Shown: one piece after another, positions 1-10,471 of the stretch
How the letters are laid out: each line of letters begins with the position of its first letter
How positions within the stretch are numbered: position 1 is the first letter of the stretch
Position numbers and translations under genes: made by a program
Notes under the pieces: model-generated
What the model was told of the DNA's origin: nothing
What the model saw: only the letters and a program-made list of their open reading frames with translations
Databases searched by the model: none
Assembly (NCBI GenBank): GCA_022835595.1
Contig: BQUP01000008.1
Location: 558,001-622,000 of the forward strand
From: Cystobasidium ongulense
Lineage: Eukaryota; Basidiomycota; Cystobasidiomycetes; Cystobasidiales; Cystobasidiaceae
Direction: 5' to 3'
DNA length: 64,000 nt

Positions 1-1
1 A

Positions 2-624
2 TACAAGACTAGCTTTGTAGATGGACTCGAGAAGGCGGACCTTGACTTGCGGGAAATGCGCCGGCTGGAAAAACGCCTGAAGAAGGATGGCAAGCTAGTA
101 TCTGAGCACAACCAAAAGCTCGCTGACCTGAAAGCTGCTTGGAACAACTGGAATGATGATGAATGGGACGATAAAGCGAAGATGTTCGAAGGCGAGGGAT
201 CACTTACCGAAAGTCCGCCCGAAGATGCAATCGAAGATGGATCAGGCTCATATCCCGGTTTCAGACACCTGGCGCCAAAGCCAGACGGTGGAAATCTTGA
301 AGTCCGCCAAGCTGTGGATGCTGACCGAGAAGTTCAATTCAAGATTCTCATCGGAGATTCTGGCAGGAAGCACGCAATGCTACCTGATGTCGTGGGTCCA
401 GTTTCCACAATGCAGCATCACACACCACATGACTGACATTGCTATTGCAGGGGAGCCTCGGATACATATGGCTCATCCCATCCTTCCATTCCGAAGCAAC
501 GCCCAACATCGACGATCCAGCCTCCCTGAAGTTTACAGTTTCGTTAGGTACTTATGAGATTGATTTCTTCAAGAGTCAGAGCGGAATCGAGAAAGTTGAG
601 ATCGATTTTGAATGGAGAGCATAG
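2..624 (+). CDS. 3' part of an unrecognised gene (5' end outside window)
   Basis: An open frame runs in from the left edge and encodes a charged, probably helical stretch with EMRRLEKRLKKDGK followed by an acidic Trp-rich piece (WNNWNDDEWDD). The best model joins three exons. An intron of about 52 nt at roughly 212-263 (donor GTCCGC, acceptor TTTCAG) moves the frame. A second intron at about 396-451 (donor GTCCAG, acceptor TTGCAG) leads into the last exon, which ends with KVEIDFEWRA and a TAG at 622-624. Both donors are weak, so the joins are tentative. I recognise no domain and propose no function. The gene converges on the minus-strand ATPase gene that ends at 786. Confidence 0.5.
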
Positions 625-785
625 CGGACGACCGCTGCCTTGTGTGTGAGATAACCAACATTACCCAAACATTGCTCAATATCTCAAATACTTGGCATGA
701 TCTATTGTTACTGACTGCAATAGGAGGATATACTACTGCGACCGCAACTGGACGTCCACGGATACGACAAAACCTCTCACTTAAC

Positions 786-3150
786 TTATTTAGCTTGCGA
801 CTGGAAGAAGTCTTCCCACTCGCGAACAACTTGTTTCATAGCTGACCGCATGACTGGAGTCGTGGGCAGAAGGATGGGGCCTTGATCATGCGAAGATGTA
901 TCAATACCCTCGTCCGGAGTGACAGATTCGACCCAACGAAGTTCAAGTATACGAGCTGTAAAGGCAGGCAATCAGCGCACTTTCATAGCGACTTCCAATT
1001 GCAATGTCTACCTACCTCTGACAAGTCCATCGACCACGCTTGCTCCCATCTCGCGACACAACGGGAAATACGAAATGTACTTTTCTTGCAGCAAGCGTTT
1101 GCAAACAGACAGAAGATCCTGCGGAGTAAAGTCGTGTGGTGTACCAGAGGCATTCTGAGCATCCGCTGATGGCTCGACTGCTCGAAGAGGTGAGTAAATA
1201 CCGAACCCAGCAACTTGGCCTTCCGTCTCGTCTCCTTCAGGCGCCGATAGCGATGGAGTAGCGTGAATGAGCTGTAGATTGAGCAGAGCGTGCGCCTGTG
1301 CATAATGTGAGGATTGCGTAGCTGTAAGTAGAAAGGTTGAGCTGGGCTCTTTATCTCAAGTCAAGGCAGTCTGCTCACGGGATAGCTTGCCATCGCTGTT
1401 GACATAATCAGCTACGAAATCACTGATGTGGGCTAACTTTCCACCAAAGACTGGATATAGATCGTCGAACTTTATAGCAGCACGCAACTTTTCAGGCACT
1501 TCAGGGAGAAGATGCTTGTCAAAGTATCGCTTTGCTTCTTCCTTCGATGCGTCGCCGACCGACATGATCTTGCAGTGCTGCATTACGTTAAGCTGTCGGA
1601 GCCAGTGCATATAGAAAGCGTCGCTTGTTGCGTGTATGACGTGAATAAGGCGATCCTGTACGCACTCGTCAGACACCATTGACCCGGCAGGCAACTTTCA
1701 GGATGCTTACCTGTTTCGTCAAGACCAGCATGGCGTCCAATATACATTTCATAGCTTTCCGGTCGCGAATAAGCAGGGGCAAGCGGTGTGCTTCATCAAA
1801 GAAGATAACAGGAACTAGCTTCTCTGGTTTGGTTGGCTCGTCTTGTTCGGTGGCGTTCATCGCTTTCTGAGTCTCCGCCACACCGCTTGTGACGCTAGGT
1901 CCTGTATATCCTCGCGGCTCCCTCGCATCTTTATGTGCCTCGGCAACGTTCACAGATCTTTCTGCCTTTAGGGTTGCTTTTTTCTCAGTTGCTGCTTTAG
2001 TCTCCTCGTTCTCTTCCTCCCCTTTCTTTGCTGGCTCGAAGCTCCAATACTTGAGCAGGGCACTTTGGCTTAATAAGGTATCGAGTACAATCAGTCTATA
2101 TTACCCGGATCCCGGACTGATTCAATGGCTTACAATAACTCCAGGATGTGTGCAACATCCGATGTCTTCACTTCCCCGCCGTTTTCGACTCGTTTTTCGA
2201 CAGCCAGTCGATCGTGCTGAAGTACAGGTACATCCCTGGTCATCGGTGATGGCATGATGCATCAAAAGTGAACCTACCTTGAATGCAAAGGACTCTTTTT
2301 CAAAGTCCTCGTAACCTTCTAGCCGTCTAGAGAGTTCTACGAAATATTGTTCCATTTGACTTGCCAGCGCAAAGTACAGACTTGGCAGATCTGCAAATCC
2401 AGCTATTCGACTGATTAAATGTCATTACTGTCAATGGATCTTGATCTTAGAGCACCCAGAAGCCGTACGAGAAGGTACTCACAGATCAAAATGCAATACA
2501 TGGTATTCCGGCCGGGTGAGAACCTGTCGACATAGAGCTGTCTTACCGACACTACCAAGTATCGTCAGCACGCGTCCGCATTTGCAGTATTCTGTCAAGA
2601 CTACACACCTGGATGCACCGAACAAGACGGTAAACGATGGCACACCACTTAAAGCTCTTTCGATAGCCGTCAACTCCGCTGTCCGTTCAAAGAAACCAGG
2701 TAAAGGTGAGAATGTGTGCTTAGGTGGCATTTGCGACCTTTCTTTCATGTCCTGCACGAGGTGGAGAAGCAACAGCAGATTAGTGGGGGTGTAGAATGGC
2801 GTCGCCACATCTGCTGAAACACACCCGTATGTCTTGCCGCGCCTCTTCCAGCAGCTTTCGTGACTCTGTGAGGTTGCGCACCACCTCGCTGGGCTAGTAT
2901 ACGTCGATAAAGTCAGCCGCGGGGCCTTCAGTGTCAAGTCCACACCGAGCCTACATTCGCTAGGACACTGATTGTAGAGGCACGCCGATCAATTATCATC
3001 ACAAGGTACAGCGCTATCAGCCGCTTACTTGACAATCTCGCCTATCCCGAAGAATGAGCGCCGCTGTAGCCATCTATCTTGGGTGAGACGAACTGCTTGA
3101 CCTCTGATACTGCCTTGTTGTTGCGGCCTTGTCGCTATCAATGTCGACAT
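786..3150 (-). CDS. Probable mitochondrial P-loop (AAA/STAND-like) ATPase
   Basis: This is a multi-exon gene. The N-terminus is basic and ends in RRSFFGIGEIV, which fits a mitochondrial presequence region. It is followed by VLANPSEVVRNLTESRKL, then FSPLPGFFERTAEL and a Walker A loop GASSVGKTA, assembled across an intron at about 2560-2610. Next come FDLRIAGFADLPSLY, SFEPAKKGEEE, and a Walker B-like VIFFDEAHRLP at about 1800. A sensor/lid region follows (SDAFYMHWLRQLN, VFGGKLAHISDFV), and the C-terminus is REWEDFFQSQAK with the stop at 786-788. I recall this layout from fungal P-loop NTPases annotated only by fold; the role is unknown. A 13-nt micro-exon at 2955-2967 restores the VLAN segment. 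The start (ATG near 3150) is uncertain, because open frame continues upstream. Two in-frame introns could be read through, so alternative isoforms are possible. Confidence 0.75.
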
Positions 3151-3442
3151 CGCCCGCCTCGTGATCGCGGTTCTCGCAACCTTGTTCACTTGTACCAGAC
3201 AACATAGATTGCATGCGCTGGAGGAAGATTGGCGTGCGTGGCTCATCTCGATAGATTTGTTTGCGGCCTGAACGCCTGTGCTGCGGCAAGCACCAACTGG
3301 CGGAAGAGCAAGCCAAGTTGACGGTCGAGAGCGCCCACTGCGGGTACCACAAGAAAGGCGAGTGGCGATCGTCTCGTTGCTGGTATCACATAGCATGCTG
3401 CTTGCCGGGAAGCATGCCATCTCCTATAATATACATTATGTA

Positions 3443-4369
3443 CTAATTCTGCTTCCCATTAGTTGAACTTGCACCGTATCCTCCAAGGAATTTGTAGAAG
3501 AAGACGCCACCGATTAGGCGCCCGTCTACGGGTGATATTTCCATACGCTGGAACTCGTCCGCACTGTGGAGACGAAAGCAGTATAGCGTTCAGTAGTTAC
3601 TTACACGAGTGACATGTAAACAAGCCTCACCGCGATGAAGCCAAGTCTCGGATACATTTTCTCGGCGGGGCTACCTTCCTCTGTGTCCAGGAGCTTCAGA
3701 GCTGCAATTCAGTATACCACCGGTAACAGCAGACAATTGCAATGTTCGTATAGGTAGCTCACTAATAGTGCTCTACCATTCTCAAGGGCAACTTGCTCCA
3801 GCTTGTCCAGTAAAGCTCTCGCGACGCCGCTGTGCTGCATGAAATAAAAAGCAGTCGCGTCAGTCTGTCAGTCAGTTAAGTGGTCAGGCCCCAGTCGGAG
3901 TATGTGCCTTGCAGTAAGCCATGTACATACCACTTTCTGATATCCGGAGATACAAGAAGCTTCTCTGCAGACCCGCGAAATGGTCCTGTCTCGGTCCAGG
4001 GCATTGCGAGCATAACAAAGCCAGCGAGGTGGCTCTGTCCGTTCGAATCTTCCAGATACTGCAGTGTAATAGCTCTTCTGCCTTCTGTGACCTCTTGACA
4101 TATTTTTTTTCGGTACCAATTCACCATCTTTGTTCTATCCCACGGCGGCAGAAAGGTTGCTATCGCGCCATCGTTTCTGAACACGCGATATGAATCTCTA
4201 CCATCGCTTGCAAGGTTACCCGAGACTCGACGAAACAGGGTCTAGTAAGACCATTCCTGGGCCCGTCATTTTCTAATTGTACCTGTTGCAGGCTCCTTTG
4301 CGCACGATGTCTATCGGTCTGAAGCAAAGCCGGAAGGATGCGCTGAGTCCAGCACAAGCGGCGCAGCAT
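3443..4369 (-). CDS. GNAT-family N-acetyltransferase
   Basis: The longest exon (about 3876-4241) encodes RDSYRVFRNDGAIATFLPPW, then LAGFVMLAMPWTETGPFRG and AEKLLVSPDIRK. This is the beta-strand and start of the acetyl-CoA pyrophosphate loop seen in small-molecule GNATs of the puromycin/streptothricin-like group. Downstream exons supply the segment corresponding to GVARALLDKLEQVALENGRAL and a C-terminal exon with MEISPVDGRLIGGVFFYKF, ending at TAG 3443-3445. That order (binding loop, helix, 'YGISPVDG..FFYK'-like end) matches family members. The substrate cannot be inferred. The N-terminus is the weak part: the model starting at 4369 needs a 41-nt intron at 4242-4282, unusually short here, and other starts are possible. 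UBC13 lies upstream on the same strand. Confidence 0.7.
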
Positions 4370-4641
4370 AAGAAGTCAAATACTTTTCGTTCTCATCACG
4401 AACATGATTTCGCAGATACAAAGGTAGAATATAAGATTGTACACGACCGCAATAATGAGTATCGTCTTCATGAACGAAGGGACAGACTCGAAAGGTGACT
4501 AAGCGTAAAACAGAAGCCTGGTATTTGATAGCCGTTTGTGCAGGGAATTTGAGCAATCACACACTTGTCCTGCACGACTAAGAAGCTTGGCGGCTCTACA
4601 GCCTGAAGCAGAGCGAACATGCCAGTTCCGAATCATGCCAA

Positions 4642-5446
4642 CTAGACTGCGTACTGTTTCGTCCATTCTCTGCTGACTCTTTGGGCATCTAAAAGATTTT
4701 CCTTGTAATGTTGCGCGCACTCGTTGTTCAGGGGATCGTCCTGGTGGTAGTACGCACATCCCGGCGAAGGTGTCAGCAAATGCGCAGACTTATCGTTCAT
4801 GAAAAGACGAGCTTACTGGGTTTGGTGCCGACAGTAGAGCTTGGATTGAAAGCAGAACTGTTCTGATCTGAAGAGCAGGTGACCATTTGTCTGTGAGAAC
4901 ATTGAATGCATTAGCTCTCGACACCCACAAATAGTCTTACCTGATCTGCCATTGTGCCTTACCTTTCAAAATGTCGAGACATATACGACCAAGCTTATCT
5001 GTGTAGAGTGGTGGAATATGAGCATCACGTTCCCTTATCTCCCAGAAGGTATACATACCAATATTTGGATGGTATATCTTTGTCATGAAGCTGCGAGTGA
5101 CGGGTTGTACAGCATCAGTTGATCTACTGTTGACTAGCGCTTTTGCAACAAGTTGCTGACCGGACTTTGGGCGCCCCCATTGGATATTCTTCTGGTAAGA
5201 ATAGCTCTAGCTTGAACTTGCCCCCTTCGAAAGCAGAGTCGCTCGGTCCATCGATAACAACATCGAAGTATCTCAGGTTATCGTCGTGAGGTATGGCTGA
5301 AATGCCTGGCGGCGAGTCGGCGACAAGTCTCTCCGTTTCCTGCAGACAAGGTTTCAGGGTGTTAGCCACACACTACTACCCTGCAGCGCTTGCTAGCTTG
5401 CCTTGATGATCCGCTTTGGCAGCGCAGCCGAAGTTGATGGCGGCAT
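4642..5446 (-). CDS. UBC13: Ubiquitin-conjugating enzyme E2 N (Ubc13)
   Basis: The spliced product reads [15 protein letters not shown], then [94 protein letters not shown] and [11 protein letters not shown], and ends [15 protein letters not shown] with TAG at 4642-4644. It is collinear with human UBE2N and yeast Ubc13 at nearly every position and has about the same length (about 152 aa). The catalytic cysteine is in GRICLDIL. Ubc13 pairs with an Mms2-type variant to build K63-linked ubiquitin chains in DNA-damage tolerance. About six short exons carry standard donors. The gene starts 230 bp from the divergent WASP start. Confidence 0.95.
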
Positions 5447-5676
5447 TGTTCTTGTGTCTCTTAACACGCGGACGCTAGCTACGCAGGCTCTTCGAGCGGT
5501 ACCGTAGCAGTCACAAGAACTAGAGTATGATGCGTCGAGTTTACGCCCTTGGTAGCTGCTTCTGTGGTTGGTCCTCCTGGAGCAAAGGCAAGCGGTGTGC
5601 CGCCTAAAGCTGGCCGCGGACATCGTCATCGAGGTTGACTGCAGCCCAACTGCAAGTCGCACGCACACAAGCAGAC
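5447..5676. promoter_or_regulatory. Short shared divergent promoter region (UBC13 / WASP)
   Basis: Only 230 bp separate the divergent start codons of UBC13 (5446, minus) and the WASP homologue (5677, plus), so both promoters must lie here or reach into the neighbouring 5' ends. I see no clear TATA box or repeated operator; the segment is mixed in composition with GC-rich patches. Confidence 0.45.
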
Positions 5677-7772
5677 ATGCCCTCGTCCAGCTCGCTGAAC
5701 GTTGAAGAGAAGGCGAAGATCAAAAAGGCGATTCAATCTGGAAAGGTGCGCCTGCAGTGTCCCACACCATGGGCTTAAATGGCATCACATGCCCAAGCAT
5801 AGCCACCTGGTCGCGCTATGTTGCGAGCACGATGCCGTAGTCATTCCTCTAATGCTGATGTAATGTCATTCTGCCTGTTTCAGATTGTAGCAGCTGCCCC
5901 AGCGAGAATATACTACGCTTGGCCTAATCCGAATGTCTGGAGCTATGGCGGGGTCGAGGGTGCGCTTGTTTTCGGCGTTCAAGATAATGGTTACTGGTTT
6001 CGACTGGTTGACCTGGCGGTAAGCTAATGTTGCAGACAGTAACAATGTGATACATGCAGGCTGATTCTATCAGCAATTAGGGCACACGAGGAGTGATCTG
6101 GGAACACGAGTTCTATGAGGACTTCGAATGGTACCAAGACCGAACATTCTTCTACTCATTCCCTGGCGATGTACGTTATCACATCAAAAACGAACTGACT
6201 CACACTGACAACGGGCACATGTTACAGGAATGTATGATTGGTATTGCCTTTTCCGACGAAAGCGAGGCTTCTGCTTTGAACAAGAAGGTACTGAACCGCA
6301 AGAAGTATGCTGGTAAGTCACGCTCCCCTTTAGAGGAGTTATAATAGCTTCGTTACTAATCATATCAACCTCCAACTTGCAGCTAAAACGCGGAACAAGC
6401 GCAGCTCCGGCATCGGTCTGCCTTCCATGCCCACTATCAATCTCTCCCCAAGCAGCAAGGACAAAGAACCGAAGGAAAAGAAGAAGAAAAAGGGATTCTT
6501 CAGCAAATCTCTCATCTCTGCACCTTCTGCCTTTAAGCACATTGCACACATGGGTTTTGATTCGGAAAAAGGCTTTACGGCCGAAAATGTAGACCCATCG
6601 TGGGAGCGCTTGCTCTCCCAACTTCAGGGAATGGGCATCTCGAAATCACAAATCGAAGAAAACAAAGACTTTATCAAGGACTTTGTGCGAGATGCAGAAG
6701 CTGGAAATACTGCCCAAGCGCCGCCCCCTCCCCCACCCGCACCGCAAGCCCCCAAGGGGAAGAGAAAGCAAGCTCCGCCTGCTCCAAAGAGCAGAACTGC
6801 AGGCGACGATGCAGAAGACACTCCGCCTTCGGCACCATCTCACCTTCCACCTCCCCCGCCTCCTTCTCTAGGAGCTTCCGCTCCATCTCGGCCCAATATA
6901 CCTCCACCGCCGCCGCCTCGTAAGCACGGCCTACCATATGTGATCCCACTGGACTGACTAGACTGACAATCCTCGTCATAGCTGCTGCCGGGACTTCCGC
7001 CAGGCCTTCAGCTGCACCCCCGGCGCCTCCTCGTAAGCCCTGGACGAAAGTTACACCAGGCTCCAAGCTAATATGATTGATTTACAGCGCCACCGTCGAG
7101 CAAAGCTCCATCTGCACCTCCTCCACCGCCGCCGCCCCCTCCAGCCGGTGGCAGGGGCGCTCCTCCCGCCCCTCCAGCTCCTCCAGCTCGTAAGTCCAAT
7201 GCTCAGGTCATTGTATTGCAAATAGCTGAGCTGATTAGCTACCCTAGCGTCGCGTCCTTCTGGCGGTGCTCCACCACCACCACCTCGTAAGTTTTATATA
7301 TTGATAGACGTTGCTGGGAGGCATCCTCTGATTCATGTAATGTCTGCACATCACAGCACCACCTTCGATGCCGGGTCGAGGAAGTGCACCACGTAAGCAA
7401 TTGAGATCAGCCTTAATGACTTCCGAATACGCTGACTCCCGCATACATACAGCTCCGCCAGCACCTCCTTCGAATCGTGCTCCACCCCCACCCGCACCAC
7501 CTGCTGGCGGATCCTCTTTGCCACAGCCAGAAGGCGCACGTGTAAACTTGTTAGCGTCTATTCGCGGCGCTGGAGTTGCCAAGCTCCGCCACGTAGACGA
7601 GGGCGCATCTCCTTCTGCTTCAACTCCTAGAGCGGAGACACCAAGTAGCACTACACCCGCTGCAGATGGTGGAAATTTGGCTTCTGCTTTGGCAGCAGCT
7701 CTGACTGTCCGCAGAGCTGGTACTGGCGATAGTGATGATGACGACGAGAGCGACGATGAATGGGAAGAGTAA
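5677..7772 (+). CDS. LAS17: WASP/N-WASP homologue (Las17-type actin nucleation promoter)
   Basis: Domain order: short N-terminus (MPSSSSLNVEEKAKIKKAI), WH1/EVH1 domain (PARIYYAWPNPNVWSYGG, NGYWFRLVDL, GVIWEHEFYEDFEW, FFYSFPGDECMIGIAF), a basic stretch with KKKKK, a CRIB motif ISAPSAFKHIAHMGFD and a helical segment (SWERLLSQLQGMGISKSQIE). A long proline-rich region follows, then one WH2 motif (RVNLLASIRGAGVAKL) and an acidic tail with a single Trp ending DESDDEWEE, stop 7770-7772. Such proteins activate Arp2/3 at endocytic patches under Cdc42 and SH3 control. The proline-rich part is spread over small exons at 6982-7032, 7088-7189, 7248-7286 and 7357-7392, between longer exons at 6383-6919 and 7453-7772. 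All the junctions are phase 1 with C|GTAAG donors. Start 5677 is the first ATG of the WH1-containing frame. Confidence 0.93.
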
Positions 7773-8457
7773 GCAGTATGACACTTGCGCGCGCTATGCA
7801 TTCCAGATGCAGTCAGTCCAACGATAATGTAGCTATAGCTCATACTTTACACCATGCGTAACACTGGAAATGAATGAAAGAGTGTTCAGTAAGAACTTTG
7901 CCGCTTGGCACGCCGTGGAGATGTTCCTATATTTGCCCGCTGTGTCATAGTCAAGGACGATGAGGCAGCTTATCCGAGTGTACGACTGTTTCGCACCGTT
8001 CTCACAGGCTTTACAAGTAATTACTGCCTCGCGCGCTGGTACAGGTTGAACGTATAAGGAGACATAGCTTACTAAACTGCTTCATTCATGTAGGTGCTAA
8101 GTAGAGAGGCCTAGGATGTAGCCAGAGCGCATACAAGATTGCGCTTCACCCAATACGGAAGGGAAGGCTTTAGGATCGTCGTTGACTTGTGTAATTTGCC
8201 ATAGCTACACGTGATTATCCATGAATATTGTTTCAATACCTACGACACAGTAGAGTCTGATCTAGCCACCTCCTCACCCCGATGCTGTTGATAGCTCAAG
8301 CTGCACCGAGTGATGGTTATTCACAACCGACGTGCGAACTTCTGCAGGTCTGCGCGTTGTACATATGGCCTCGAATTGGTGTTTGAATTGTCTGGCATCT
8401 AAAACAGAATCGGATCGATGGGTGCCAGAGCGGGAGTGCCTAGATAATGGAGCAGCA
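7773..8457. other. Convergent intergenic region, no gene seen
   Basis: This is the 3' region between WASP (+) and the low-complexity gene (-). It has mixed composition, no long open frame with coding character, and no repeat or RNA gene that I recognise. Confidence 0.5.
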
Positions 8458-9449
8458 TCAGTATATATATATGCAAAGCTGGAGGCTTCCTGGCATACTC
8501 ATTCGTCGCATTCTGACGCTACCTGGAGGTGCATTAAGCGCTGCGAGCTCAGCGTAGGCGGTATCCATGCCGAAGTCGTCAACCATTGGTTCAAATAAGT
8601 TGCCTCTCATATGAGGAGTCTGATGAGTAAGCGCTGTGTCAGCGCCCATATCACACTGTATGTACAGCAACCGTATCATGCTCACGCCGTGCATCATGTG
8701 GTCCATGCCGAGTGCAGCGCCATAGGGAGAAGCACCAAGGAAAGGTGTGCCTGCAGCGTATGGTGTAGTCGGTAGGTATGGCGTTCCGCCCATATATGGC
8801 GTTGCTCCAAGAGGCATACCACCGATACGTGCTGGTCCAATCGCCGATAATCCTGGAGTCATGCCCATCATAGCTGCACTTTCGAGAGCCTGTCGTCGCT
8901 GTAGTCGGAAATGCAGCGTTAGTCCTCGTGCAGGAGAAGGAAAGTGAAACTCACCATGAGCATATTACGCTGCGCTATCATACGTCGCCGTCTTTCATGG
9001 GCGATTGCCATCTCTCGTCGAGCTTGTAGACCTCCCATACCATATGCGGGATCTAGATGGGGGGAAATACCGCCAGTGAGACCGATGGGAAGAGGGCTGC
9101 CATATCCGCGAGGACTGCCGTAACCAAGACCTGGATGGCCGACCATGTTTCCACCTCCCATAAGAGGGTTGTAGAGTCCACCATATCCTGCACGGCTGTA
9201 AGGGCTGCCGTATCCGTACATACTGGCGTTGTGCCCATAACGAGCACCTTGCAGGCCTTCAGCAGCGACCTGTGCAACATTGTTTAGCAGTCTTCGTTCG
9301 TTCTTGATTTGCCCGTGTAGCATGTCCTGATGTGCTTCAAGCCTGTGAGTCTGATACTCCAGGCGCTGTTCTTGAGGCGTCTTCGCGTTCCTATCCACGT
9401 GCAGGCGGAAATGGATCATGTACAGCGAGTGGCAAGGCCGAGTAAGCAT
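8458..9449 (-). CDS. Low-complexity Gly/Tyr/Met-rich hypothetical protein
   Basis: The first large exon encodes a helical, charged N-terminal part (RNAKTPQEQRLEYQTHRLEA, MLHGQIKNERRLLNNV). A glycine/tyrosine-rich domain follows with SMYGYGSPYSRAGYGG and GHPGLGYGSPRGYGSPL, then an arginine-rich helix (HERRRRMIAQRN). The second exon has a run of TPY/TPF/SPY repeats (GATPYMGGTPYLPTTPY), and the last has MRRMSMPGSLQLC and a stop at 8458. No catalytic domain is visible. The composition resembles condensate- or RNA-associated disordered proteins, but that is inference. The start is uncertain: ATGs at 9449 and a little further on are usable. An upstream ATG at 9599 opens a frame that looks coding, but I could not join it by a convincing AG acceptor. 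A 66-nt intron at 8620-8685 is in frame without stops. Confidence 0.6.
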
Positions 9450-10471
9450 GTGTCAGACACTCGCGATGGCAGCGCGAAAAGAAGGAGGAACCTCACCAAG
9501 TTCTTGCTCGAACACCCCAGGAGACCATTGTAGTTGTACTGGCGACTGTGCAGCGGTGGTGTTGTTGGAGGAAAGGAAAGAAGAGTACTCGGCATGCATC
9601 AGCTGATTTCAGCTGCTGAACAAGCCCTCCGCGGAAGGACCTGTTTCTGATAACACTTGTTCGAACGTGCCTCGCCTGTGTCAAACCAAACAGCGGCTTT
9701 ACTGCCGGTGTTAGACGAGTCCACAATCCACTCCCTGTCTCGTACGGCATTCGACTTTGGACTTTGCTGCACTTGGACACAGCCGCTGGAAGACCTACGT
9801 ATGGATAGCTTGAATACATCGACTTGGCGCATATTCTCATGATACGGCAGATAAGCGAAACGTTATGTCGGGAGTTTCGTCATTCACACCGGCAAACAGC
9901 AGGCCTCTTGATTAGAGTAGGAAAGGCTTCTTGCAAGCCGGCTTGAAGTGGGCCTTTCGAGGACGAAGCAATCCTTCTGCAGTCACAAACAATTTACCAC
10001 ATTCGGATCTTCAAACATGTGTACGTTATGTCGCTCTTCATTGTGTGGTTTCTGCAACATTGGGCCATTGAAATCCGCGACGGCTGTTTCTCTCTGAGAG
10101 CAACTTGCAGTAGAACAGTAGGACCGAAAAAGTCAACGTAGACGACGAGACAATCGCCTGTCAAACGTTTTATCGTTTGTCAAATCTTCCTTTCTTTCGC
10201 TCAGAGTCGAGTTTGTCCCGGTCTCTTAGGACTGCGTCTCCCTGAATGGCTGACATTGCTGCAGTTTCCCGGCGCGAATATGGCTTTCAGAGAAGTCAAG
10301 GCTCTTATGAGAATTACGGGCTTTCGCAGGATTGACTGTTGCAAGCTAATCATCAGCCAGCGGTGTCATCTGCCAGGTCGTAGAACAACCCAATCGAGAC
10401 ATGTGTACATCTGAGAAAAGCACGACTCTGTCTTACCGCACGCTTGCAACAACAGCAACTTGCTACAAACT
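9450..10471. other. Divergent intergenic region upstream of ARC1-like gene
   Basis: This about 1 kb region separates the minus-strand low-complexity gene from the ARC1-like gene. The first 150 bases hold a short minus-strand open frame from ATG 9599 that may be a 5' exon of the left gene. The rest contains pyrimidine-rich patches near 10185-10215 and no coding signal I trust. Promoters of both genes are presumably here. Confidence 0.4.
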
